Below, piece by piece: positions 20,401 through 33,128 of a stretch of DNA of 64,000 nt. The stretch is from Perkinsus olseni (taxonomy: Eukaryota; Perkinsozoa; Perkinsida): positions 1 to 64,000 of the forward strand of contig JABANN010000110.1 of the NCBI GenBank assembly GCA_013115125.1, written 5' to 3'. Below the pieces are notes generated by a model. That model was given only the letters and a program-made list of their open reading frames with translations. It ran no database searches and had not been told where the DNA came from. Within the stretch, counting starts at the first letter, position 1. Each line of letters starts with the position of its first letter. Both the position numbers and the translations under genes were made by a program.

Positions 20401-20848
20401 AGGAAAAGAAAGAGGAAGCAGGAGGCGGCTGCTCGAGGGAAAGTTGCGGCCTCGACCAGAGTGATCTTGCGGGATGAAACTGTTATGATGTCGAGTAAGC
20501 CTGGTGGTGAAAGCTGAGAGGTGACGCCGAATCCTGGGGTTTGGTGGCAGGAGCTGGCCAGGGCCCCAAGGGGGAGGCATCGTCAGAGGCCGACGCGCAA
20601 TGTGTACAGTATCGCGACGTCTATGCTCCAGAAACCGCCCGAGATTTACCCTTCCTTACCGAGAGCAACTACTTGCGGCTCTTGCCGCCGTGCCCGAAGG
20701 AGCTTGAGGTTGTCAGTGTCAGCCTTCAGATCTTGAGTGCCGGTCTAGGAAGGTGAGATTCCCAAGCGCAGCCGATGCTCTATGCGGTTATTATTGGTCC
20801 TTGTGGTTTCTTAGGCTGGTTGTTTCGATGCGAAGACTTCCGCGTTAA
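17467..20848 (+). CDS. TRM11: tRNA (guanine-10-N2)-methyltransferase TRM11, many exons
   Basis: ATG 17467 leads into YLVWFIHHNSYYNLRFHELE, matching the N-terminus of yeast Trm11 (LVHFxxxFRxAELESLADL). Later exons give KYKLFAFGRKFTSRERQELM, FARYELTCRPVLGPTSLDNE, FGAFVMGSDIDIRVL (SAM-site strand and acidic loop), RNFLCYGLARPEIIHADMA and ILTDPPYGIRAGTKRVGAK, the catalytic DPPY motif. Then TTYVPQKVRYETNEVMDDLL and LPFLTESNYLRLLPPC follow, and the last exon ends RRLPR at TAA 20846-20848. With TRM112 the enzyme makes m2G10 in tRNAs in the cytoplasm. At least ten short introns split the gene; the one near 20757-20815 joins G-L-G-R to LVVSM in phase. A lysine/arginine-rich insert (KTRKRKRKQEAAARGK) near 20380-20450 is extra compared with yeast. 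Confidence 0.85.
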
Positions 20849-21250
20849 CGGTGAAAGTTATATTACCAGCAATCCTATTCCTTCACGTTGACTGTATCGT
20901 ACTGCGGTCTTGTGTTGTATTTTGCGTGGGCGGAGATGATAAGGGAGGTGCTACACCGTACGCGAATGAGGTAGAGGGCAGTGCAGAGCATTGCGCAGCC
21001 TTGTAGGAAAGCGAAGCATCAAGAAGCATTAGCTCATCACGTAGTGTTCTGCCCTAAGTAACTGATAACGAAACTCACAGCACACCAACAGAAGAGACGC
21101 CGTTTAACGTCATGCCAGCTGGGCCGATTGTACGATGCAGGAACAACAGCTTCTATCAGCCCGAGGGCGCCCATTTCCGTAACTTCTCCTGTCGGTGTCG
21201 CTCTTGTAGTGAAGCAAGTCTGTTTTCAGCGCGATGAATCTGAGCTCACT
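20849..21250. other. Intergenic, nothing recognised
   Basis: Mixed-composition sequence between TRM11 and the minus-strand coiled-coil exons. No gene, tRNA or repeat was seen. Confidence 0.4.
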
Positions 21251-21257
21251 TCCTAGC

Positions 21258-22465
21258 CTATCCAGTCGTCGCCTCTCTTACCTGCTCCCTGAGAGAGTTT
21301 TTCGCATCCGCGAGCTCTCCGACTTCTCTGATGTCGGCAAGCACGGACTGGACGCTCACGCATTCCGATTTCACGTTCAACAGTTCTTGCGTACGATACG
21401 CGAGCGTACCTAGTCGAGGCGCTCCGTCCGAGCCAGCCATTCAAACCAGCACTGCGCAACCCCGGCAACGGTTCTCTGGCGTTCGGCGGGATGCGGCGAG
21501 TGCTCACTTGTGAGCTTAGCTAATAGTCTCTCTTTCGTGTTGATCTGCTCGGCAAGGAGAGCGTCAGCAGCCTGCTGGGCCTTCCTTTTCTCGACGAGCT
21601 TCTCTTCGATCTTCATCAGGATGAATCTTCGGGATTACAACACTCGGAGGAGTTGGCCTCATCAAAAAGTTCTATCACCCGAAAAGATAGAGACACGCCA
21701 TCAGCGTGGCGGCGACTGAGAATTTTTAACGAGGTGCCAACTGTTTGAAGTTACTGTTGATGAGAAGTAGCTCTACGTCGCTCTCCGAAGTCAATGATGA
21801 AGTCGCTCCATCGGAGTGTATATGATAGGCAGAGAGCCGATCGGAACTCAGTCAATGAGTGTGAACGGATGAGGAACGCTGGCCGGCACTGGGCGTTCTC
21901 GATTGGTCGCGGGACCCCTACTCGAGTTTGTTGGACTCGAAGCGTATCCTCGAGAGGCCTTCGACCTCCGATAGCCAGCTACGTTCGATCAGCAGGACCA
22001 TGCACTCCTCTGCGAAGGCCTATACATCACCACCAAAACAATCACGCTCTCCCCCTCGCTGCATACCTTATCCTTGGCGCATCTCTCCAGCTGGTGTGCT
22101 GCTTCGTCAGCTGCCCACGACTTCCTCATCTTCTCGTGCTCTCGGAGTAGGCGAGTCATTGCCCCATCCGAGACTTCCTTGTCGTGCAGCAGCCAACTGA
22201 TGAGTTCAATCTGCCGTAGGACGCTCCTACTCCCACCCTCCTGATACAGGCGCTCTCCTACTTGTGTGGCCTCGTTATCATGGCAGAGCGCCTCTTCGGC
22301 TTCATCAAGCCGGCCCTTGAGGATCGCCAAAGACCTCTCCGCGCCTCGTAGCAGGCGGCGGTGTTCCTGCTCTTCTTCCCTGATACAGGGGATCCGATTC
22401 TTCAACAGTCATTGTAGTGGTGGTGGTAGTTTTAACGTCCGACGCCAGAAGTTTAGTCAGACGAG
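21258..22465 (-). CDS. Putative coiled-coil protein exons, unrecognised
   Basis: Minus-strand frames show coiled-coil character: REEEQEHRRLLRGAERSLAI, KGRLDEAEEAL and REHEKMRKSWAADEAAHQLE in 21989-22405, then KIEEKLVEKRKAQQAADALL and AEQINTKERLLAKLTSEH in 21410-21616. The two blocks are probably exons of one gene read right to left, with further exons possible up to about 23.4 kb. No motif gives a function. Start, stop and introns are not resolved. Confidence 0.4.
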
Positions 22466-24061
22466 ATAGGATCAAGGCGGCAGAAGCGCCAGCCTTGTAC
22501 AGTGACTTTAGCTGTTTGCAGTGGTGATCGAACGATCTCGCCTATGATAAACCGTCCAACCATCGAATCATATGACTTCGAAAACGATCTCGAAGAAGTC
22601 TAGCCTCTTTCACGACGGTTCCGGACGAGAGAGGTGATCAATCGAGACTTGAGGCAGTCATACCAGGAGCTGCAGTGCGTTTCGGTTCGCTCATGCTCAA
22701 GCCTTGCCTTGACGACGTCCATGTGCTGAGGGTGAGATTTATGCGATACCATTCAGGCAAAACGGAGCGGAGCCCTAGAAGCTACTTCTCGGTCGAGGGT
22801 GATCAGATGTCGCAAGCAGTCCGCAGCCTCGAGTCGCCTGAGAATATCGAATGATGGCAGGGGGGTGGCCCGCAAGACAATCCGGTAGCGACACAAATCC
22901 TGTCTACTTTCGTTCTCGCATCGCCGATATCACTTCGTAGGCGCAGTGCAAGCGGTTGCCTTCTGCCTTTGGGAGGAACACCTTGGACTTCACGATCTCA
23001 GCAATGGCGCTACGACTCGGGTACACCACCTGGCACGGCGAACCGACCGTACACGACACAGCAGCTCTAGTTACCTCGATCGTCGAAGATGGGTCGTCAT
23101 GATCCGGGCTAGTCCCATCGTGGGTTGAGGTGTCGGGCTGAAGGGTCGGGGGCCTCAGTCGCGTACCTGCCACGTGAAGCCAACACTGCTTGTCTGATGT
23201 TTTGACACTCGAGACAGAAGGCAGCAGAGTTGATCCAATGACCTCACTCTTTGCGTCGCGCAGTAATCGCTGAAGATAACCCGTGCCCTGAGACCAAGCG
23301 CTGATTATCCGGGCAGCGCAGGCGTCGTTGAACATGAGTAGCAGTGTATCTGCCGAGTGTGTCTCGAGGGCCAGGGACGCTCTTGCCGATGAATCGGCGA
23401 GCTCGCGACCGCTTGGAAGTCAACACATAGGAAGTTACCCACCTGATGCGGAGCTCACACACATCCTCAAACCGCATGATAGAAGGGTAACCATGAGCCC
23501 CTTATCGCTTATCATTTGACGAAAGCCCAGCCTGACCGCAGTGGGCTCTATGTGAGCAGCGCCAACCATTATGTGCCGGCTAGAGACGAGGGATTGGCTA
23601 ATACTGGATGAGGCAGATTTCGGACGATAATCAACGCCAATAATGCATCATCAGCAGCATGCCCGTTTTCGCTTCGTAAACAATGTTGCAGCGTTAGTGA
23701 CACCGACTCGACGTTAGGATAGATTCAGTCAGGGGAACACAAACACGATGTCCTGGGATAACTCAATCTCGGCACCTCACCCGCGGAGTTCAATGCAGGA
23801 GGATTTCTCCTTGACAGCAGAGGCGCAGTCCTTGAGTGAGTATCTGACCAAAGATTCGCCATAGTCCAACATGAAGAGTCTCCATCAGCAGGGATTCACC
23901 TTCTGAGCTCTCCGACGCCGAGGGGCTGTTCTGCTCTCCCCGCCAGGATACTGCTTGCTTCCTCAATAATATACTCACATGCATGATCATACCAAATATT
24001 GACCAGCGAGAAAAGCTGCCAAAGGCCACACGTACTGCATAGAGGAGCCTGAAACGAAGTG

Positions 24062-24084
24062 CTGTCACAGGACTCCTGTGACAG
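24062..24084. repeat. Perfect 11-bp inverted repeat, 1-nt spacer
   Basis: CTGTCACAGGA and TCCTGTGACAG flank a single C. It could form a tight cruciform or be a dimeric-protein site. No adjacent gene start is clear. Confidence 0.7.
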
Positions 24085-25183
24085 GACCCGAAATGGCAAT
24101 ACTAGGGAAGTTTTTTCTCTTAAGGGTCCCCTGTGTGTGGAACACATCGGTAGGTCTGAGACCCCGCTAGGCCTCTCCGAGAAAAGCAATCATCAGCCAT
24201 TGCATTCAAGTTGCCGACGGGGTTGGCATGTCACCAACTAATCGCCGACGGCGGCTAACTTTGAACAAAATCGCTCACCAGGTCCGCGATGCTGACTGAA
24301 CATTCCTCTAGAACCTGAACATAGTCGTTATGATGCGCGGGGGTGACAAAAAGGGGACTATCTCCCTTACATGCTCCCCTCCTACGGTGGAGTCGCCGCA
24401 GAGAAGGGCGAGGAAGTCTCTAATTGCGGTAGGCTCGATGTCCACTTTATACCTGCGTCGGGGAGTGTGTGTTAGATTATCGGTCGGAGCACAGCAAGAG
24501 CGAGTTAGACGAGGCCGTACTGCGGAGAGGCAGATATCAAGACCATCGTGCTGAGTCAGTGAAAGGCATTCCGCATGATTCCACGGTCACAATGCCACTC
24601 CGAAGAATCGCTGCTAGCCTACCATTTTCGAAACGCGTTGATAAAGATGGGAGCAGCAACGGCGAAAGCGTCAGAGCCGAAGCTGGCTAGCCAGAATTCT
24701 CGCAAGTCTCCAGTACTGATGAGCGTCAACCTGTGCGGAATGATCAGACCGAACGTTTAACAGGTGAACATCACCCTGAGGGTTCTCCGATAGAGTCCGA
24801 GCCTGTCGTCTCGGTCGCTCCGAGCCCCAACTGAGGAGGAAACATTGTGGTCATTGTGGTTCATTCTAGGTCCTTCGGTGGTAAAGCCGATACGCCGGCC
24901 TTGCCGGCAGGAACGGTCCATGGAGGTTCAGGTATCGATGGGAAATTCACGAATCGGGAATCACCATGAGCGCGAAGAGCTAACCTCTTCATGCGGGATG
25001 CTCGTCGACTGATCCGACCCTTGCAGGCACACAGAGCGCAGTAATCGGTATGCTTCTCGAATATGAACGGCATGTCGACGAATGTTGATGAGGACAGGAG
25101 CTGAGACCGATAAGAGAGACTTGGTCAGGCGAGAGGAGGCTGGCAGGGTGAAGAGAATAAAGATGTGAGAGAAACCTCCGGGC

Positions 25184-25209
25184 GGTTATTATTGGCGACA
25201 ATAATAACC
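25184..25209. repeat. Perfect 11-bp hairpin with GCGA loop
   Basis: GGTTATTATTG pairs with CAATAATAACC across the tetraloop GCGA, a GNRA-type loop if transcribed. It lies in a region without a supported exon. Confidence 0.7.
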
Positions 25210-25494
25210 CTGAGAAGCAACAATTTAGCAGGATTTGGATGTCGGCAGTGGAGACGGCCTAGAGAAAAGGTCGAATGCTTACACATGTTGTCAGTCAACA
25301 GGATGCACTCTCTAGTGGGGCTCTCCGTCAAGTTATGCCGGGACATCTCCAAGAGTAAGTCAACTGCTGCACGAAGGCCGATCAGTGAGTAGTGCAACAA
25401 CTCGAGAGTAATGTGGTACCTGTGGAGGCGCAGGGTCGTGCGATTCTTCGGGCCTTCACCATAGGGTCAGATGAAGGCGTTGGCGACGGCATCG

Positions 25495-25813
25495 CTACTT
25501 GCTTTTCTTCTTCGGATCCTCCACGGCCTGCCGCATGAAAGCATCGGTTACAATATCCCTCTTCGAGGGATGCAAGATGTTGTTATATACATCCTCAAGA
25601 GTATACCTGTCAACTTAGCCGCACATTGGCCATCATCGGCACTCCCGAGTTGGTGCACCTTATGAAGTCTATAGGAAGCCCACATGTGGTGGAACTACTC
25701 TCGTTAAGAGATACGCTGTTTTTGAGGAGATGCTCAGCCAGCTCGGCAGAGTTACCCATGAGGTCATCGAGCACCTGAGGAGAACGCTCGAGTCCGCACT
25801 GGTCGGTGAGCAT
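25495..25813 (-). CDS. C-terminal exons of an unrecognised protein
   Basis: The frame from 25813 reads LERSPQVLDDLMGNSAELAE and continues to IDFIRCTNSGVPMMANV. A short intron joins it to YTLEDVYNNILHPSKRDIVT and a lysine-rich end (DPKKKSK) with TAG at 25495-25497. Codon choice and the clean exon ends suggest a real gene; M at 25813 may be internal, with more exons to the right. No family was recognised. Confidence 0.4.
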
Positions 25814-26616
25814 TGAAGCCCCTCAACGCGGCTACGCTACGGCGAATGCTAACCGGCTATGAAACCGGAAACGATGGTAACAAAAGTGAGAGATGTCATG
25901 ACATCTTCACGCAAAGAGAGATAGACTGGATTAGAGATAACGCTTTTGCCAAGGTAGATGGATTCGCTTACTGATTTCAATACGTTCACCATATTTGCGT
26001 CAGTCTGATGTGGTGAGCTCCGCTGCCCTGAGTAAAGACGGCGGATGAATAAACCGGCCCGATGCGGGCCTGCTCACCCTGATGAATGCCTGGGCGGTAG
26101 ATGCAGCTTGCCGATTCTGGCTCGCTTGTCGCTACGAACATTGTCATAGTGGCAAGTACAAAAGATGCCCCGAAAGCTGCCTGGGTCAGGTTTGGTCGTG
26201 AACTCCAGTGTCCACCTACACGGTTCCCCCTCCCAGGGACAACTAGACCCGGAGGGTGTCATACCCGAATGAAGCTCATAATCCGTGTTCGGCACTGTGA
26301 ACTCCAGAACCGTAGTGAACTAGTTTCCAAGAACTTGAATAGGGGGTCGCTCATCAGCGAGGTACCCGCAGCTACCTGGGATATGGGTCGGGGGGAACCC
26401 GCCGCGATTCTTGCTTTATTGTTTTCCCGCCTTACTCAATTCGTCAATTTGTCGATCAGGAAGGAAAACTACGGAAATTCCTGTGCTGTAGACGAGGCTA
26501 GCTTTGGCATTCGGTCTGTTCGCGCCAAAGTTTGGCCTATTATCGCGATCTTCGATTCACCCTTGGGGACTTGAGCGCTCGTAGCTTCACAACGCAACAG
26601 GGCAGCGCAGAAGCGC

Positions 26617-29600
26617 TCATGTGAGGACCTCGACAGAACACAACTCCCCGTTAGCGGGTTCTGCTTTCCATCGCCACACGTCAGCCGTCGGCCTCGTGTT
26701 CTCATCATAGCCACCGAGGACCACGAAGGAGTCGTTACTGAGCTTGGTGAAGGCTGCGTGGTACCTGCATGACGACTTCTCTTCATCCCCACACCCACCC
26801 ACACCGTTTCGTCAGAGGTCCTTCCTGCGTTATCCGCGACCATTGGCCTCCTTCGTAGCACCAGACATCATTGAAGAGCGTCTTGGAGCCGCTTAGCTGC
26901 ACCGATACACCTCTACCCACGATCAGGGTCTCGCTCGACTTTGACGCCTTACCGAAGCCGCCGAATACCACAACCTACGCTTTATAGATCGGGACCACCT
27001 ATTGCGGAATGCAGGGCTTTCCTCAGGACATGCGTCGTGTGATTACAGCGTCAGAGTCCCATTGACCAGGGCTGTACAAGTTGATAGAACTCATGCCGTA
27101 TCTTGGGTCCCAGGGAGCTGCGGCCGAGATTTGCTCCCATGTACCTAACAGTGCGGCAGATGGTGGTAGGCGATGACGGAGAAACTGAAACGTGTCGGCA
27201 AGCTGCAAAAAGATGGGATGTTGTACCGCAGAACGGCCCCCAGCAAGGGTATTTGCACGGCATTCGATGCACTCGCCGCTCGACTTGGGCGGAGAAGCCG
27301 GTTAAACCAAAGAAGATCAAACCCGCACTCTTTATCGATTATGACCGGCTCTCCATTCACTCACAGCTTTGAGATATACCGACCCACCCTTACAGACTAC
27401 GTCTTCATCGCGCGGGACAGGCTGGTCATAGATTGTCAAAACAGGTCAGAATGGAGTGGACATGAAAGAGCGCAAAATGCCATTGCAGAGAGATAGAGAG
27501 GGAGCCCGGGCCCACTAGAGGACTCCGTGATGCCTCCTCAACCCATCAGCCCCACCTTTCCATGCTGTTGTGCAGATCTGTGGCGAAGAGGAGCCCGCTG
27601 ACCACCTCCATATATCGTTGGTAAATGCACCATCGAAGCCTCCAAAGAGTAGCACCTGAGCCAGACCAGTCACAGACCAGCGTTCGCTCGGGAAACTGGC
27701 GATCGAGCCGACGGCGATCGAAGACGAGCTACAAGCCGGAGTAGCGAGCATCAGGCGACCTCACCGAGCCATCCTTGAGTTCAACTGCCGTGGCGCCGCT
27801 CCTCGCCGAGAAAGGTGCCGCTGCGGAGACCGATACCCATTGGCCTTGGATGGAGGGTCTGCACGTCCTCTGACAGAGAGGAGCTAACAAGCGTGATGAG
27901 CGTGAGTTGGTGAGCTCGGCAGAGTATCTTTCCAACACCATGGTTCAAAACGGAGAGGTCGTACGTTGGCACTGATAACTGCATTGCACTCAACCTCAAA
28001 TTGCGCCAGGTATCTGAGGTTAACGAAGGTACGTGACGGCTACTGAGGAAGAAGCCCAGCGGCACTATAGTGGTAAAGCTAAGGGGAGACCACGCCAGTC
28101 CTGATTGGATCACCGGGCTCAGCCATAGCATGCTTAGCGGAGATTTCTCATATTCAAGACCACTGTAATATTGCAAAACCTCGAGTGACGGGAACAGAAG
28201 CGTCGTACTGATTCTCGATCTCGGCTGCATCTTCAACTGCAGGGCTTGCATGGAGGCCCAGACCGGAGGTGTTCGAATGAGGGTAAGCACAGGTGAATGG
28301 AATCCATCGCCATACGTCATTCAAACGCTCATCACCTTCGCCGCCGAATAGCATCACCGTGCCGTCTGATCAGAAGGGAAGAGCAATACAGCACGCGCTA
28401 CTAACCAGCCCTAGCGTTGATTCGACCGCATCTCCGATCTCGAGGCTGCTCACCTCTCATAGCTGTAACCGCAGCTTGGGTTCTCGCCACCCACGGGGCC
28501 TCGGCCACCAGCTGCGTCCACATCCCTGGCTGCAGTGTTATCGTATGCTTCCTTGCCCTTATCGCACCACCCGCCGAGGACGAGCTCCACGGCTCCTGAC
28601 GCAATTCATGAATGACGCCGAGGCCTGGGTATGTCAGTCATGACGACGAGTAGCTGTGGTTATCCTCTTCCTCCTCCTCCTCCCAGCTGACTCTACTTGC
28701 CAAGCCACCCAGTGCGCTGCATTGAGTCCCACGGCTTGCTGTATGGGAGCTCTGGCGGCATCGAGAGTCAGGTTCGTGAGAGCAACCCCTAACGGCTCAC
28801 GATGGACTACATCATGCCTACTGTGGTTAACTGTTACCGTTCAGCCGCAACTGCACCCGCAGCTCAGTCCAAGCGAACTCATAGCCGATATCAAACCATG
28901 TGTCATTCGTGAGCAGGCCGGGGGGCGATCGCCAAGTACCTGGCATGCTAGACGTACACCAGATAGAAGTTATCCGGGACATAGGGCTCAGGCATGACCG
29001 ACAAAGGGAATTCGACATCCACAGCAGGGGTTTTAGTTTGCACTGTCAAGCCTCGGACTCTAGGCGGGAACGAATAGTTCGAGCCAGCCGGAACTTTAGC
29101 CGGCCATCTCTTTGTGACGATAATAAGGATTCCTTTCGCGCCTGGATCAGAGAGCCCCTACTGGTAACGCAGCCTGATACTTTGACACTCCCATCCAGTG
29201 ATGAACGAAGCTCAACCTACACGTGGGAAATGGATGAGGGCACGACAAGGGACCCCACTAGGATTCCACTGAATGCTGCCCAGCAGTCACACTGCATCTA
29301 CGCGTAGAACGACTAACGACGTAGCAACAGATAGCATTTACTGGATACTGATAGTTTATAATTTTACATATGATATTCCATCGACAAGCACATGCCATAC
29401 TTTACAATATACGGCATGTGATACTATATCCCGTCCGCTAATCTGGAATGCATCACTAGTGTGGTTAAGCCCATGGTACGGCCTTGAGTGTCGGGGCGAA
29501 CTGACTCCCCTACAGGGGTAATAGCAGATACCAGGAGACGGCTCGTCTCACTGTGCAGTTAGGGGAGGATATCTCCAGCCGCAACAGCAACGCATCCATG

Positions 29601-32092
29601 CTCTCGCCCGATACCCTGAGCGAACGGTGGAGGAGTGTAGGACTCTGGAAAGGGAAAAAGACGCCCGCAACGAAGCCGCTAGGAAAATTACCGTCAAGTG
29701 AAGGAAGCCGAGAGTCGATACGAAACGATGAGAATCGTAGCATACGATCATCAATGGCCGCCGCCGGCGCCAACGATATCAGTATCCGAGTTGCCCGGAG
29801 AGACTCGCTCCTCATTCACAGATGGATCATCATTTCATAATAATAATTGGCAAGAGCCTCGTACATAATCTGAGTCTCGAGTGCTCTACAGCGTCGCCAG
29901 TCCTCATCGATCGCTAGGCGCCGTCCTACAGGGCCCAAGTCTGTTACGCCTGAGCTAGCGGCAAAGCTCGTGGTCAACGGAGATGCAGCACCCACACTCG
30001 ATGAACCCATCATCCAGGCTGCACCCTCTGGGGGACACTCCCACCAGTCGTGAGAGATGCAAGGCTATCTGAGGAGGATGAGAGTAAGGGATACGCCAGA
30101 GCCAACTAAGATTTTGATCGCGAAGCTCACAGCCAGGGAATAAATTGGTATTGAGATGCCGCAAGGGTTGATGGATACTCTGAAGGAGGGGGCGCACCGG
30201 TAGTTGGCGTCGTAGCGGCTTCCTCGTCCACATCCACACATCCTTCATCATCTCACCAGCGGACCCAGCTAGAAGCATGACCTGCATGAACCCAATCTTC
30301 AGCCTTCAGTGGAGGATAAGCTCTAGTGTCCCGAAGTGAGACATGGACCTACCCGATCATCGTCGACGCTCTCTGTATGCACCCGAACGGCACTGTGACC
30401 TAGTCGCGGCTGCCACGGTACTTCTCCCGACGGCAAAACTAGCTTCTTCCAGCTACCTCCATGGGGATCGTACGAGTCGGGCGGACCGATCTCTCGGGTA
30501 ACTACATCGGAGGAGGGAGGAGATTCGACAAACGGCATTGATCTCGCTAAGCTAGGAGAAGATACCACGTTCGAGTGTACACTCAGATTGGAACTAGCGC
30601 TGCTGCTCTGACCGCGACGCCACTAAAAATCGCACTGTGGCTGAGAGTAATCGGGAACGCTGTGTTCGGGTTCTTCAAAATTCATACGAATGCTCAGCTG
30701 TTGCGGGCTCATCCGTTAAGTGGGTTGAGTCGTCCCACTCACGCTCATCATAGGCTTGGCTGTCGTTATGGGACGGGCGCCACAACCAGTTGTCGTTGGT
30801 CCGTGAAGTTGTATCAAAACCGCCTAAGATATCCTTATCCGCGAACCACGCTCGCAGCAGCAGCCGTTGTTACCCAGTAGAAGTATCGCACCGTCACCGA
30901 GAGTGACCGCTTGTGATTGGGAGCGTGGGGTAGCGGGGAAGGCTGTAGAGATCTGAGGAAGCATCCCAACTTGATAGTAGTTGGGGTGCTGATTGAATCA
31001 AGAACTCTCTCTAGTTCTGCGCTCTTCCCACATTTCTACTAAGCTCGAGACAACCACGAGAGGACGACACCTGAACTTCTGGGATTGTCCGTCCAGAGGG
31101 CGAAGCCGTACAGGATGGGGCACTCAGTGTTCACCTGCGTCCACTGAGGCTCGCATGCATCGATGTCAGTGAGTAGAACTCCTTCGACACATCTCAATTT
31201 GATGATGCCACGATAGTTCTCATTGACTGACCCGCAGAGTCTCTCGCCTAACAACAGGAGGCGCGCTACTCCGCACTGGACTTTCCGCTCACTTGGCGGG
31301 TTCATCGATACTGTTTCTTGCCTAGTTTCGCATTCGGCAGCAAGTTACAGAAAATTTGGTATCCTTAAAATACCCGAAATAACGCATACATGTCTCTATC
31401 AAACTTTTTCACCCGGGCCTTGTGTTTTCCGCATCCCAGCAGAGCAATAAACCGCCATGGATGAGGCAGAGCTGGCGAGAGGAGACGAGTGTACCATAAA
31501 CTAGTTGTGGCGTAGCCGAGGTGTCGTCCCAAGGGCTAGAGCTGACCAACTCGAATGGAGGCGTAATAGTGCCAGTGACGGGGCCTAGGGTGATGGACGT
31601 AGTTCTGTATACACCACAGGGCTGGCCTGTCACATGAGGAGTGATACCATCCGTGCTATAGCGAACAGCGCCTGGCGCCTCACCGGTGCAGTTGACCACT
31701 GCGCTGAGGATGCCGTTCGCACAGCGTAGCATCACAAGCCCTGTCCAGCCCTCCTTGACACTCGAACACTGACGGCCTTGTGACTGGCCTGAGGATGGAT
31801 GAGCGTCGGATGTGCTCGTTCACCTGTATATTTGAGGGAGCCACCAAGACTCGGCTGAGGCTGTCGCACGCCTAGGAACTCGTGGGCAGGGGCATGCCGA
31901 GCTGAAGCTGGCCAGTGGCCACAGCTCACCATGGAGGAGCTCATTGGTCGCTGATATATAGGCTGGGACGCCACCAACGGTTACATTGACGGCAAGGGAG
32001 GTCGGGCAGGGCAACTCAGCACTGTGAATGGGAGGGATGGAGTGCAGGAGGAGGAGAAGGCAGAGGATCTTGAGGTTGAGAGGGCCGGTCAT
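26617..32092 (-). CDS. Secreted kelch-repeat protein, many exons
   Basis: ATG 32092 encodes a clear signal peptide: basic start, LKILCLLLLLHS core, then cleavage near IHSA-ELPC. Further along the minus strand come cysteine-containing extracellular-type sequence (VMLRCANGILSAVVNCTGEA at about 31700) and then kelch blades recognisable by paired glycines and a DVW/DIW motif: AGEMMKDVWMW (about 30270), ELVLGGWCDKGKEAY (28590), MMLFGGEGDERLNDVWRW (28350), VLLFGGFDGAFTNDIWRW (27650), MVFGGFGKASK...NDVW (26960) and VVLGGYDEN...ADVWRW (26740). The likely stop is TGA 26617-26619. Six or more blades suggest one beta-propeller. Secreted kelch proteins in protists have unknown roles, possibly carbohydrate or surface binding. 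Exon borders inside were not all resolved, so the span is one gene by inference. Confidence 0.7.
30960..30990. repeat. 12-bp imperfect hairpin within the kelch gene span
   Basis: AGCATCCCAACT and AGTTGGGGTGCT flank a 7-nt loop with one G-U-type mismatch. It probably lies in an intron. Confidence 0.5.
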
Positions 32093-32235
32093 GATTAACC
32101 CCACAATGGTTCGATGGAAAGCAAGCTCTGATACGACGAAAGTGATCGGCTGAATTTCTCGCTTCAAATGCTGGTCTCGACGCTCCGGACACAGAGAGCA
32201 TCTTGTCCAAGGATTACGCTGCTTAGAGAAGTTTG

Positions 32236-32322
32236 ATGATTCTCGCGGCGGAGTCAATTTGCACATGATTCTCGCGGCGGAGTCAATTTGCACATGATTC
32301 TCGCGGCGGGGTCAATTTGCAC
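32236..32322. repeat. 29-bp tandem repeat, three copies
   Basis: Three consecutive 29-bp units begin ATGATTCTCGCGGCG and end TCAATTTGCAC. Units 1 and 2 are identical and unit 3 has one change. They lie 140 bp upstream of the kelch gene start, where they may affect transcription or simply be a minisatellite. Confidence 0.9.
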
Positions 32323-33128
32323 ACGACTCTCACGCAATAGCGTTCCGCGGCCCATCCTCGGCTCATTTGCGTTAGGCGGGGTCAGGGAAGAACAGACCCC
32401 TCAAACTCAGAAAACATAAGCCTTCCAATAGGTCTGGGGGCTGTTCGAGGGTAAGGGTCGGGCCTGCGGTCGCCGCCGTGGCGGCATTCATGCTGTTCTG
32501 CGTCTCGTGCTCGTTTTCATTCACACGGTACAACACGAGATGACCAGTCCAGATGGAAACGTTACACTCTAGTGAGACGCCTCTGCGTTACTCCGTTCCA
32601 CGAGCTTCTGCCGGTACCTGAGTATGACGAGGTCGAAGCAGCAAGTAGCACAGAGAGCCGGCCCTACAGGAACTCATCAGCCCAGATAGGTTTGTACGGA
32701 TCAGGGCCACTGGCGCCTGGCTGCCGAGCCATATTAACTCTGAAGATAAGAACAGCATACCGTGGACGACGCCACGACGGATAGATCAACAATGCTGATA
32801 GGGTAACTGGCGATGGTACATTCCTGAGATCCTAAGATATTAGTATTGGATACTTATTTTACCTCATATTAGGATTATATATATTATGCCATGATTATTC
32901 TATTAAATAAATATTTTACAATACCTTGATAAAAATTACTATCTGGTTTATTGCTAATAAATATTACAGATTACATAGAGATTAATACAATCTGCATTTC
33001 TTTGTATATCTACATTTCTAACAACGCAATGTATGCTGCGGATTCACCATACACGCAGGAACGCCTCGTAGTGTACACGATCATACGGTATTTCTCAACT
33101 CAACTTCTCGACGACATACAGATGTCTC
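32323..33128. other. Intergenic region with AT-rich core
   Basis: No supported exon. From about 32820 to 33030 the sequence becomes very AT-rich (TATTAG, TATATATATTATG, ATTAAATAAATATT). It lies between the 5' end of the kelch gene and the 3' end of the RRM gene, both on the minus strand. Confidence 0.5.

Larger units (their letters stand above)
22466..25494. other. Unresolved stretch, possibly exons of the minus-strand coiled-coil gene
   Basis: Frames here are short and lack homology. A minus-strand frame at 22904-23335 (FNDACAARIISAWSQGTGYL) may be an upstream exon of the coiled-coil gene. The region also holds two perfect inverted repeats listed separately. No tRNA or mobile element was seen. 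Confidence 0.3.

Noticed and set aside
32236-32322. CRISPR-like array
   Set aside because: The 29-bp units are directly adjacent with no spacers, and the genome is eukaryotic.
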